Shown one piece after another: positions 41,201-51,024 of a stretch of DNA of 64,000 bases (position 1 is its first letter; the number at the start of each line of letters is the position of its first letter). Made by a program: the position numbers and the translations under genes. The notes under the pieces were generated by a model. The model searched no databases and had not been told where the DNA came from. It was given only the letters and a program-made list of their open reading frames with translations. This DNA comes from Mycteria americana (Eukaryota > Chordata > Aves > Ciconiiformes > Ciconiidae), in the NCBI RefSeq assembly GCF_035582795.1, contig NC_134373.1, forward strand, positions 16,018,001 through 16,082,000, in the 5' to 3' direction.

Positions 41201-44200
41201 GGAAGCAAAAAGAAATGTTTATTTTAAAATAATCTGGCCATCCTGAGTGCTGCAGAGAAGCAAATCCGTCTCCCCAGGCAGATTTTCAGACCAGCTGTCC
41301 CTGCTGGGCTCACTTACAGAAGCAGCCTCTGTTACATGTTACTGTCAATTTGGCAGGCGGTATCTCCAATTTAGTTGAAAATGTAGGAACCAAATAAGAC
41401 AGGTTGCCTATAAAAAGCCACCCTTACAGGTATAACCAAGACATGTAGTCTATGAGCTGACTTCCACCTAAGTGGAAGTCAAATAACAGTTAGTGGTGAA
41501 CCACCAGAGAATGTGTTTAATCAGCCCCCGTAAAAAACGTTTGAGCCAGGGAACAGTAGTTGCATGGCCTATAGAGTTATAATTACTAATGTGTTACAGC
41601 ACCTCCAGCCACTGATGGTCTCCCTTTTGCTAGGCATTCTACAAGCATGGTGCAAGAGGATGGCTCTGTGCTAAAGACTCTCCATAGACCGAGAGAGGAA
41701 GGTGGGGAAAACATGTGAGGGTTTTGGCACAGAGAGTCCACATCTGAAGATACCTGGGTGCCTAACTCCTGGTGGCTGTTGTGGGAGCTGTGGGGAGTTA
41801 GGGACCTAGATGCCATTGGCTGTCTGATTTAAATGACCTACTCAAGACCATCCAGGAAACGTGGAGCAGAAGATGGATCTTAAACTCAATTTACCAAGGC
41901 CCAGTTCAGCCCCTTCGTCTTAGAACTACCCTTCCTCCCTCCTTTCTGCATAGGAAGGCCAGTAACACTTAAACACCAAGCCTTACTATCTGGAGTTTGT
42001 GAAATTCTGTCCCAATGCATCATCCTACTACAACTCAGGAACAGTCCTGAACAAGTGCCCAGGGGAGAAGCCCATTTTAATGGGGCAGTAGTTGTCCTCA
42101 GGTTCTGAAACCCACAGAACCAGCAGCATAAAGAAGGAAACACTGGGTTTGGAGGATTTACAAGCAAATCTTTAGTTCTAGATACAAGCTACTTTTGTTT
42201 AACATCTTATCAATCAATACTGAAAGGCTTTAACTATTAACAACGAAAAAGACAGGACAACCAAAAAATAAAATAACTTACTGTGAAATATATGAGAAAT
42301 AAAAGCACTGCCATAACAGACCTGAAAATCGTGTTACCTTGTAATAGCACACCAGAGGCTATCACATGGAAGGTATCCATCAAAGCAGCACCTCTGTACT
42401 TGTGTCTCCTAGCCTGTGAGTGACTGTCTGGCAGCACATTCACCAAATGGTGCATCGTAAGAATGACCATACAGGCCAAACCAAGTGGCTCCACCTGTCT
42501 CCACCTAGCACAGTTGCCTGCCTCCAAGAGAGGTCAAAAGTGGACACTAGGGAACAGAACAGGAAGGGAGCAAGCACAAGATACTTCCCAGGATCCTCTA
42601 TCAGCCTCCAGACTGGACAGACCCTAGAACCAGACCTGGAACTAGAGTTCTAGCCCTACAAATTTCTTGCGCAATGGCAGGCTTGTCACTCAACTCCAAA
42701 ACAATGATCTTATGCGAGAGTAAGGACACAGCTGGTAGCTTATGGCACGATGATCAACTCCGCAGAAAAGCCAAGACAGCTGGGCAAATTAAGTGCTTCC
42801 ATATGCTAGCTAACTCTAAGTATTAATCAGAGTGGGAGGAAGACCGTAATTTTGGGAGGAACCTACCGTCTTCGTAGAGCTTCTTCCTAGTCATGTTTTT
42901 GTCAAGGGATCCATCCAAGAAACCCTTCCCAATCTCCGACCAGATCTGAAAGAAGGACAGAGAAGAGCACCATCACTCACCACAGGCTGAGACTCCTAGG
43001 ACTCGTCTATTCTTCCCTATTCAGGAAATGAAAACACCAAGTCAAATGAAGACTTCCTGTGAATACGGAACTGGTCTTCTCTTTAGGACACCATGTCCCA
43101 TTCCAGATATTACATCTATGATAGCTGAAATTGAAATGAAACAACTGTAATTACAACTGTAGGGGAAAAGACATGAGAATCTTGAACGGGAGATAGAACT
43201 GTTTCTTTCCCACCCTATCACCAGCAGATTTAACATCCCCAGATGTGGACACAGCTTGGAACCTCCTTGGATTTTCCTTTCTCCACAATGCCACAGAGCC
43301 TCTGAAAAGAAGTTCCACTGGCATTCCCAGTAGAGTTTAACTGACTTAGGTACCAAACACCTCTCAACTGCCATTGGATCTGGGTTCCCAATCCCCACGG
43401 AACCTTTAGAAACACCTTAGACTAATGACAGCAGGATCAGCAGTAGGATCTTTCTAATAGTTTCAGCGTGGGACAATTGAGGCAGAGCCCTCAAGCTCTT
43501 ATGCTTAATGTTAGCTTAATGTTAAAGTCTCAGCAGTAGCTGCTACTAAACTGTACACAAGCTGTGTGCTGTTGGCGTGGAAAAATATAATAGGAGATTT
43601 CCTAGGTCTTTTTGACACTTACTGCATCATGGTGCCTGCGGAATCGGATGACTTCCCGGTCATCTTCAAAGCTGCTGCCCATAGCTGTCTGTGTGACAGA
43701 CTTCATGGCAAAGCCCAGCATGTGCTGGCAGAGTGGCACATGTTGTGCCTCAGGGAGGGAGAGCCATTTGGCTAGCAACTCTTCTGACAGCTTGAGAGGG
43801 AAGGAACCATTAGTTGGCAGTAATATCAGCAGCCTATTTACCAAACATACCCTGGAGACATTCCCACCCAGTTCCTAAGGCAGACCACACTTTCATGGCT
43901 ATGGCATGAAGCTACACTCTTTCCAGGGTTTCATTCAATTTTTAACTTAAACAGTAACATTTTAGCCTCAAATCTTCTGCCTCTTCCCAAGGTTTTCCCC
44001 CAACAAGGCAGCCCTGTCCTCCTCTCTTGTTCCCTCTGTCACAAAAGAAACCTTAAAACCTTCAATACTAGTAGCTCCAGACTAGGAAAACAGATCATAT
44101 TCTGGCTGCTAGACTGTCAACAGAACAGTTCTTCACCTGTTTGTGGTCCCAATAGCTGGTTCCTTACTCCTCCCTCCTGTCCTGGGAAATAAATCTAGAC

Positions 44201-47200
44201 TCCAGATGCTCCAGTATCTTTAACTGCATCTGGTATCTTGGCATAAAAAGTCATCAAGCTCAGCCCTTCCCCCTAACCCACTGGAGCTAAGAGAAACCAA
44301 ATATTCACACCGTGCTTGAGTGGGCAGAGGCTGTTCGCTGTCTCAGATGCTTATATTTTCAGTACTAATTTGAATGCAGCTCCTTTATCCTAGTGATCAT
44401 TCTCACTAAACTTTCCCCTGTGAGCCACACAGGGCTTCTCTGCTGTACAAAGGCAGTTACGCACCTTCTGGATGAGAGCAAAGTTACTTTGCAAGGACTT
44501 GGTCACACCATTTTCATACAGCTTTCTCCTCATATGGCTCTCTCCTGTATCCCCATTCAGGCTGGACTGGTACCTCAAGAGGGACTTCAGCATTGTCTCA
44601 AAGGGATCCACTGAAAGCAAGTAAAGGAAACACCATTCATAAGTCAGGCAGTCACACCACCTAGGGATGATGAAACAGCAATCTCTTTAATCGGGCACTG
44701 CTACTTCTGGGCAGTGAGCAAGGCATGGCTCCTTCCCCCAGGAACAGTCTCTTTGGGGTGTCAAGCTGCTCTTGCTCAGTGTGGGCTGGGACCTCATAAG
44801 GTCTCTTCTCTGTGGCAGGGTACCATCCTGTGATCAGCTCCCCCTGCAGAGGTTGCCTGCTGGCTCTACCAAGTAAGTCTTTAGTAATAACACCTTGGAA
44901 GCTTGTTCCCAGCTTGCCAGTTGCCAGCTGGTTGTGCCAGTGACTTGGTGACAACAGTGAGCGTGGCATGCTCCTTCCCCTTCTTTTGCAGCCTGATCTG
45001 CAGCCCCTCTAGCACATTCCCCCTTGACATCTGGTGTGCCCTCCTGCCCTGACCATGGCTATGCACTCAAGACATATCAGCTCGCATGAGATTTAGCCAG
45101 ATGTTGCTCTCTGCACTCCTTACCTTGCTTCACAGCCGCAGCAAACCTCATTTGACACCCTACTGCTCCTGCATGATTTCTCTTGCATGCACTGAGTTCC
45201 CTGCTGATGAGCTCTTCCCAAACTAACACCTACCCCTCTCAGTCAGGGCTGCCTCCAGCAGAGAAGCTCTTACAGAAAACAGTACCCCACTAAGCTACAG
45301 AATGCTTTCTACTTCTAATCACCTTGCTTTCCATCCTCCTTCTGCACAGACACTTGCAACAGTGTACAAACTAGACAAAAACACATATCCTCCATCTTCC
45401 ATATCCATGGCTCACCTCAGATTTTTAACTCTGAATTCCACCACCAGGGGCCTCTACTTAATAAATTTGCTAAAGTATATTAGGTGTCAATGCAAAACTG
45501 TGCAATAAAGCATGGCATATGCTTTTCCCTTTCTGTAAACCTTTCTGTGGGTCTTGCAGAACTGGCAGAATCTTTAAAGAACTATTTGGAAGCAGCAATC
45601 AGGGGGTTTTCAAGAGGGATATTTTCACTGTTTATCACAGTCTGTTATTTCTCCCAGACAGAAAGTGAAACCTCTGAGGCATCAGAAAACATCAAGGCTG
45701 GGCTAGACACATATGACTCTACCAACTGTGGATGTATCTAGGATTCCCAGCAGAGATCAGGGCCTCATTACGCTACTGGACAAACATACAAGAAGAGACA
45801 ATTCCCACCGGCAGAGGACTTACTACCTAATGACACAAAAGCAGCTAATGAGGCCAGAGGCATGAATATGGTAAACTTTCCTAAATGCTCTTCTCTTTCA
45901 TCATTTCCCTTCCAATGTTTTTAAGCTCTGCATCTCACCCTCTTTCCCACTTGGAATGACAAGGAGTATGTGCATGTGTCTTTTGGCACAGCAGATGGTA
46001 CCTGCGGCTCTCCATGTGGAGCAGGCCGTTAATGTGACTCCAGAAGCTGCTTACAATTCCTCCTCCAAGGTACTTTGCCATGGAGTGGCGGCTGCTATTC
46101 ATGCCACGATTCCCTGCTGACTGGCCCTGGCAGAACTAGGCACAGCACTGGGGTAGCCAGAAAGACACACGGCTGGTGGTAAAGCCCACACAGCAAATCT
46201 GGCAAGCAGAGGCATTTGGAGAGGCCAGAGGATGCTTAGCACCAACACCTGCAGAAACTGCAAAGTTCTCCTGGTGCATATGAAAGAAAACTGCTGGATC
46301 AGCCATGGGCTCCATTGTTTTCTCCCCTGTCCCTAGTGCAAACTGGCAGTCCCACGCCACTGATACACTCGCTGTTGTGAACTCAGGACTGCAGAGCCCA
46401 GGCTGCCCTTTGCTGAGGGCTGGCCCTGCCTCACAGTATTTAGGAAACAGCTTTTGCTCCACAGCTATGGGAGGCTAGTGAGTCCACAAGGCACAAACAG
46501 AACCAGAGCTCTGTTTCAGAGACAGCTCAGTCTCAGAGACAGAGCTCTGTCCTGCCAGCACTTCCACAGACTTCTTCCTTTGTCTGGAAAAGACCTCTAG
46601 GGTTACATTTTCAGTCCTCTTAGTGAAGCATATCAAAATTTCAACTGTTCCTTCCACTTACAAGGAACCTCATCCCAAGAGCCTCAGAGTGCTGTCCTGG
46701 ACACCACTGTAAGTAAATATGGAGAAAAGATCTATCTCTGGATAGTCAAGACAGATGCCAAGTAGAACTGAACATCAGAGATGGAAAGGATCTCTGAACC
46801 TGCACAGTACAAATGCACACAGAACAGCAGTGAAGCTGTCCTGCTCAAACAGGCCAGGACCCATAGCTCCATCCCCAGCATTCAATGTGCTTCAGGTTCA
46901 TTGTCCCAACCCAAAAGGAGACATCAACTCATGGGAGTTTTCCAAGTGGGCCTCTGAACCCACCGCTCCTGGCAATCCTGAACTAGTCCACCCTGTTCAC
47001 ATCCACACCCTTCGCAGGCCTGGACTGCTTCCCCAGAGCCTCTCACAGGAATCACCAGTATCAGCAGCAAAGTTTTACTTCCTCTCAATTCTCCTTGCAA
47101 ATTAATCTCAACCAAGCTTAAGAGGCCATGAAAACGTACCAACTTCAAACACTGCTTTAAGCATGAGGAAAAACAGTCTCCTGGTATTGGGAACCTGTTA

Positions 47201-50200
47201 ACAACTATGAATGCAATTAGTCCAACTTCAAGGCTCTTATGAGAGATGCACTATCAGCACCTCTCTCTCTCTCTCTCTCTCTCCAAGAAGTTTGGCCATA
47301 CCTGTGACACACACATGAGACAAGAGGAACCTTCCTATGCTACTTGGAGCCAAACCCCACACCTCAAATTTGGAAACCAACAAGCAGCCATCTATGAAGA
47401 GCAGCTCTGGCCTCAGGTACCCCAGCAGACTGAGGAGGAGTCACATGGCAAGGGTTTTCAGGTGGGGCTGGAGAGTCAGGAGTTGGATATAACCCAGTCC
47501 ACAGTGGGCTATCTCCTGCCCCACAGCACTGTATGCACAGAAGAGGTACAGGCAAGGCCAGGTCTCCAACAAACTGCAAGCTGCCCAGAGCCAGTTGGTG
47601 GCCGAGAGCTACCACAACACCTAATCCCACTCACCAGGAAACGATACAGGAACTGTTTTGCTACAGCCCCTCAGCTACTACGTGTTGTTTATACCTCAAA
47701 GCTCCAGGAAAAACAATCAGTAAGATTCCTCACCTCTAATAAAGTTTGAGCACTTCTTGCACTTAAGCATCAGTGCTAAAAGGAAAACACTGATACAACT
47801 ATCATCGCTGCTTTTTCAGGTCTGAGTTCAGGACAGATCATGAGAACCCTCCTTCTTAAGCCTGCTGCTGCTGCTGCCTTTGCGAGGATCCCCCCATAAG
47901 CTCTTCCTTCTGCTGGGCTGAACACGCTTTCCCTGCCTCCTCCTGCATGACAGGCTCCCCACTCCTCTGAGAGCACCGGCAGCCTTTCTTTACACTTGCT
48001 GTATTCAAAATCATGCCTGACTACAGAGGTCAGAGCCGTACACAGGATTCCAGGTCTGGCTCATGTTCATCTTGTGCAATAGCCTAGAGGCTTTTCTCTC
48101 TCTACAGAAAATACATGACTCAATGCACCCTTTTCTTTTTTTCCATGGCCATGTCATCCTGCAGGCAATTAATACAGCCTGCTCTTGCCCCTCCCCTTCC
48201 CGTTTCTGCTACCCCAGCCCTCAGGGGTACCCATCTCCTTGCTCCAACACTCTGCTTCACTGTGTTGACAAGGGGTCACAGCATGACGCCATCAGGGCAG
48301 GCTGCTAACATAAGTGGGAGTATTTCACCTCCCCAGCCCAGCATTTCTCTTTCCCAACACAATCCAGGCACGCTCCCTCTTTCACTTCTCATATCCCATT
48401 ACCTCCAGCTTCAGTGATGACCCAAGCAGTGTCCAAGCAAATGCTGAACTGAAACCCTGACAGAAACACAGTTCTATCACTTTCCTGGTCTAGAAGTCTA
48501 ATTATCAAAGAAGTATGGCATGCATTTCCTACTTATCCCCATACTTAAAAAATATGTTTAGCCCTTGGCATAGCAGGACGCCAGACTAGTCTGTAACTGC
48601 CTGGGTCACATTTCCCTCACTGAAGTCCAGGCACTGTATTTGTTTTTCTCCAGTATTTGGGTACTCCCAAATTCAGTACATTTCTGCGAACTTGCCTGCT
48701 CAGGGGCCTGTCACCACTTGTCTGAACTCTGAGAAAGTGACTGCCTGCTCAATTTCTCCCTAACACACTTGAGTGCATTCAGATCTTTCAGGGTGGGTTT
48801 CCACCTTCTGGAGTGCCATTGCTATCGACTGTGTCTTGCTGATCTTCCTTAACTCCCACTACTTTCCCAGATCATCACCAATTTTTTTTGAGTCTGTCAT
48901 GCAACTGTACAAGAAGTTTACCCATCATAATCCCAGCATAAAGTGATACTGAGATATCCGCCTGTGCCTAAAGACAGCCTACAGTATCAGGTCAGAGGTG
49001 TGCAACCAGCACCTCATTCAACCTTATAAGCTGAAAACTGGAAAAACAAGAGGTTAAACCCAACTATTAACTGAGTTAACTTATTGTCTGTGATCACCTT
49101 AGGAAGCAAAACACCCACCTAAGAGACTTAAACCATAAATTAAAATATCCTCCCAGGACTGAGAGGGTCAACTCGGCTACCAGCACCACCGACCGCTTTC
49201 AAGTCTGGAAGATCACAAAATTCTACATGCCAAAGAAAAACAAAAGTTAAATAACTTCTTCAAATAATACTTTAAAAACCTCCCCACTGAACCACAGAAG
49301 GGAGCTATCACAAACTAGCACAGTTCTTCTCAGACTTAATTTAGCGAATTTCCCCCTCTTAAATTGCATTTCAATCTGCTTTTAACACGTATGTCAAGTT
49401 GCTACAGGATCTTCGCCTTGCAGTTCCAAGTGACTAACAAGCATGATACTTTCCATAAATATTTGCCTGCAGGGAGATGGTAAAAGACACAAGCAGACTA
49501 ATTTCTTGATGGTCACTGGGCAGCAGCAAATATCAGGTCACTGATATTCAAGTCCAATAAGCAGGACCAAAGACATACCTGAACCACCATATCAGCTGCA
49601 AACTAAGTCTCATTTTCTTTCTACTTAGAATGAAATCCTAGCTTCCTTTGACATAGGACGCCCAGCAAGGCCAGAAGGAACACATGGACTCAAAGACAAA
49701 GCAAAGGACACTTACACAACCGGTTGGGGTTAATATGTTGTTTCAGGAGACCAATTGAGCCAAGGCTGACAACAAGACGCCTTCCGAACCAGAAAGAGAC
49801 CAGTGGGCCATATTTCTCATGCAGGTTTGCCAGGAACTCATGCAAACTGCTGCTGGCAATGATATCCGGCAGGTTGCCATCCCTGAGAAACACAAAGAGG
49901 ATATTTGGTCACGAACAGCATCCACTGGCAAGGCTGAACTTTATTGATGTGAAGATGGAAAGCACTTACTTTTCATCAGTTGGAGCGAGTCCAGGGATAC
50001 CTGATGCTTGCCTAGATGCCTAGAGAGTAAAAGGAAATGCGTCAACCTCTTTGAACTTAGGTTTTATACAAAGCCCCACCACAGCTTTCCAGCAGGAGAG
50101 CTGGATTTTCCTCATCAATACTGCTGCACTACTTACAAACATTAAACAAAAGCTGGATAAGCCACATCTTTAGGCCTCAAACCTGCTAAGGCTTATGAAG

Positions 50201-50786
50201 CTGATAACTGTAAGTGTGTGCCCGGTCCCACTGGCTAAACGGGGATTATTCATCTGGTTAGATGAAAGATCCCTGCGTAAAGATGTAAAGGGTCAGGTTT
50301 GCAGCGTAGACCTTACCCCCAGGTTTTGCCCTGGCGATCTGCACAGGTGCAAAACTGCAAGGTGAGCAGCTAAAGCCTTTCTAAGAGGGATTCACCGGGG
50401 CACGTAAGGCATGAGGTGTGCCAAAGCGGGCGGGCAGGGCTGCCCCGCTGGCTCGGGAGGGCCGGCCGGCACCGCCCTGCACGACAAGCGCTCCCGCGGG
50501 CGCCAGCCACGTCCCCAGCAGGACCCGGGCCCCGGGGCACCAGCGTGGGGCACGGCCAGGGCGGGCCCGAAACCCCGCCCGAGCCCGGGGGACGTGGGAA
50601 GGGGCCGGGGCCGCGCGGGGCGCGGTGGCGGGTGGGCTCCGCGGCCGCTCGCTCCCTACCCGCCTGCACCGGGGGCCGGGCCGAACCCCCGCCCCCCCCC
50701 GCCGACGGCATTACCGGGTAGAGGTAGAGCACGGCGCCCACCAGGATGAGCAGGAAAGTGACGGCAAAGATGGCGAAGTCCAGCAT
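35109..50786 (-). CDS. CYP20A1: CYP20A1, cytochrome P450 family 20 A1, complete gene (13 coding exons)
   Basis: Coding exons, minus strand in transcript order: 50,715-50,786; 49,970-50,019; 49,716-49,882; 44,465-44,610; 43,623-43,790; 42,867-42,945; 41,081-41,196; 40,616-40,670; 39,099-39,219; 38,099-38,210; 37,392-37,456; 35,429-35,518; 35,109-35,259. They sum to 1,392 nt, 463 codons plus stop, against 462 residues in human as I recall. Residues 4-24 form a hydrophobic anchor, so the enzyme should sit in the ER membrane. The K-helix ExxR is E333-T-V-R336. The haem-ligand loop around Cys410 reads FSGSQECPE: it keeps G406 but has Gln for the usual Arg at -2 and Glu for the Gly at +2. The I-helix lacks the usual acidic-Thr pair (AGCIIT, 277-282). 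These departures are known traits of this orphan P450, whose substrate is not established. All junctions are GT/AG and in phase. It shares a promoter with the dipeptidase gene. Confidence 0.97.
35429..35518 (-). CDS. CYP20A1: CYP20A1 coding exon 12 (haem-ligand loop)
   Basis: Encodes residues 385-413 (FDPERFNEEL ... QECPEL), with split codons at both ends and a GTGAGC donor. It carries Cys410, the expected axial haem ligand, in a degenerate signature. The preceding FDPERF is the usual P450 'meander' PERF-type motif. Confidence 0.96.
37392..37456 (-). CDS. CYP20A1: CYP20A1 coding exon 11
   Basis: Encodes residues 363-383 (TLVLYALGVM ... WPSPY) plus two bases of K384. Acceptor TTTGCAG, donor GTATGT. 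It corresponds to the segment between the K-helix and the haem loop. Intron 11 to the left (35,519-37,391) shows nothing recognisable. Confidence 0.95.
38099..38210 (-). CDS. CYP20A1: CYP20A1 coding exon 10 (K-helix, ExxR)
   Basis: Encodes Y326-E362 after completing R325. It contains VLCETVRTAKLTP, in which E333 and R336 form the invariant P450 ExxR pair that stabilises the haem core. Acceptor GTTGCAG, donor GTAGGA. Confidence 0.96.
39099..39219 (-). CDS. CYP20A1: CYP20A1 coding exon 9
   Basis: Encodes residues 286-324 (CTWAVYFLTT ... EKIEQL) with a split L285 and R325. It is preceded by TTCCTCAG and followed by GTGGGT. It covers the end of the I-helix and the J-helix region and aligns residue for residue with human CYP20A1. 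Confidence 0.96.
40616..40670 (-). CDS. CYP20A1: CYP20A1 coding exon 8 (I-helix)
   Basis: Encodes residues 267-284 (ILEDTMIFSLAGCIITAN) in 55 nt. This is the centre of the I-helix, where most P450s carry (A/G)Gx(D/E)T. Here the corresponding residues are A277, G278, C279, I280 and I281, so the proton-relay acid and Thr are absent. Donor GTAAGT. Confidence 0.94.
41081..41196 (-). CDS. CYP20A1: CYP20A1 coding exon 7
   Basis: Encodes residues 229-266 (LMEMESTLRK ... GSLSDQQ), with the A228 codon completed by its first two bases. The donor CAG|GTCTGT is weaker than consensus, with C at +3. The phase-0 join to exon 8 is confirmed by the conserved SDQQ-ILED sequence. Confidence 0.95.
41758..41813. 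repeat. Imperfect inverted repeat, possible MITE relic
   Basis: CCTGGGTGCCTAACTCC is followed about 25 bp later by GGAGTTAGGGACCTAG, its near-complement (14 of 16 bases in the aligned arms). It lies in CYP20A1 intron 6. Similar 'cctaactcc...ggagttagg' hairpins are common old repeats in sauropsid genomes. Confidence 0.35.
42867..42945 (-). CDS. CYP20A1: CYP20A1 coding exon 6
   Basis: Encodes residues 202-227 (IWSEIGKGFL ... KKLYED) plus the first base of A228. Acceptor CTTTCAG, donor GTAGGT. It matches the human exon at nearly every residue. Confidence 0.96.
43623..43790 (-). CDS. CYP20A1: CYP20A1 coding exon 5
   Basis: Encodes residues 146-201 (LSEELLAKWL ... FRRHHDA) in phase 0 at both ends. 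Acceptor CTCTCAAG, donor GTAAGT. It contains HMLGFAMKSVTQ, strongly conserved among CYP20A1 proteins. Confidence 0.96.
44465..44610 (-). CDS. CYP20A1: CYP20A1 coding exon 4
   Basis: Completes L97 and encodes residues 98-145 (DPFETMLKSL ... SNFALIQK). Acceptor GCTTTCAG, donor GTGCGT. It includes HMRRKLYENGV, the C-helix region. Confidence 0.96.
44611..49715 (-). other. CYP20A1: CYP20A1 intron 3 (largest intron of the gene)
   Basis: A 5.1-kb intron containing a (CT)n tract at 47,260-47,283 and open frames up to 167 codons (47,246-47,749 plus) without recognisable content. No nested gene or clear transposon is seen. Confidence 0.7.
47260..47283. repeat. (CT)n microsatellite
   Basis: Eleven to twelve uninterrupted CT units in CYP20A1 intron 3. 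They read GA on the gene's sense strand. Confidence 0.9.
49716..49882 (-). CDS. CYP20A1: CYP20A1 coding exon 3
   Basis: Completes K41 and encodes D42-L96 (DGNLPDIIAS ... QHINPNRL) plus the first base of L97. The choice of the GTAAGT donor, rather than a GT six bases upstream, is set by protein length: it restores the spacing to DPFETM seen in human. It contains GPLVSFWFGRRLVVSLG, the conserved beta-1 region. Confidence 0.95.
49970..50019 (-). CDS. CYP20A1: CYP20A1 coding exon 2
   Basis: A 50-nt exon encoding residues 25-40 (ASRQASGIPGLAPTDE) and two bases of K41. Acceptor CTCTCTAG, donor GTAAGT. It holds the proline-rich hinge after the membrane anchor. Only 87 bp of intron separates it from exon 3. 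Confidence 0.95.
50715..50786 (-). CDS. CYP20A1: CYP20A1 coding exon 1 (membrane anchor)
   Basis: Encodes the first 24 residues, MLDFAIFAVTFLL then ILVGAVLYLYP, ending in phase 0 before GTAATG. It is nearly identical to the human N-terminus. It forms a single hydrophobic signal-anchor helix, so the catalytic domain should face the cytosol from the ER membrane. Confidence 0.97.
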
Positions 50787-50923
50787 GGCCGGGCCGGGCC
50801 GGGGCGGCGGGAGCGGCGGCGGCTCGGCCCCACCCCGCGGCCCGCCGGCGGGGCAGGAAGGGGCGGGCCGGGCCGGGCCAGGCTGCGTGCACCGGCCGTG
50901 GGCAGGGCAGGGCAGGGGGCGGC
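50787..50923. promoter_or_regulatory. Bidirectional promoter between CYP20A1 and the dipeptidase gene
   Basis: Only 137 bp separate the CYP20A1 ATG (minus) from the dipeptidase ATG (plus). The interval has no TATA box. It contains GC boxes, including GGGGCGGG at 50,860-50,867, and repeated GGGCCGG(G) words. The 5' UTRs must be very short, or the transcripts overlap, or further start sites lie inside the genes. Confidence 0.75.
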
Positions 50924-51024
50924 ATGGGGGGTCCGCGGCGCCTGCTGCTGGTCTCCAACTCCACGCTGCACGGAGGGGGGTACCTGGGCCACTGCCAGCA
51001 GCACATCAAGAGCTTCCTCGGGGA
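50924..51024 (+). CDS. Dipeptidase coding exon 1
   Basis: Encodes residues 1-33 ([19 protein letters not shown] ... KSFLG) and two bases of E34, with donor GTAAGC. The ATG is the first in frame before the conserved [10 protein letters not shown] strand. An 89-bp intron follows. Confidence 0.9.

Noticed and set aside
47246-47749. 167-codon plus-strand open frame
   Set aside because: Starts in a (CT)n tract within CYP20A1 intron 3, antisense to the gene. It has no recognisable domain and no splice-consistent continuation.
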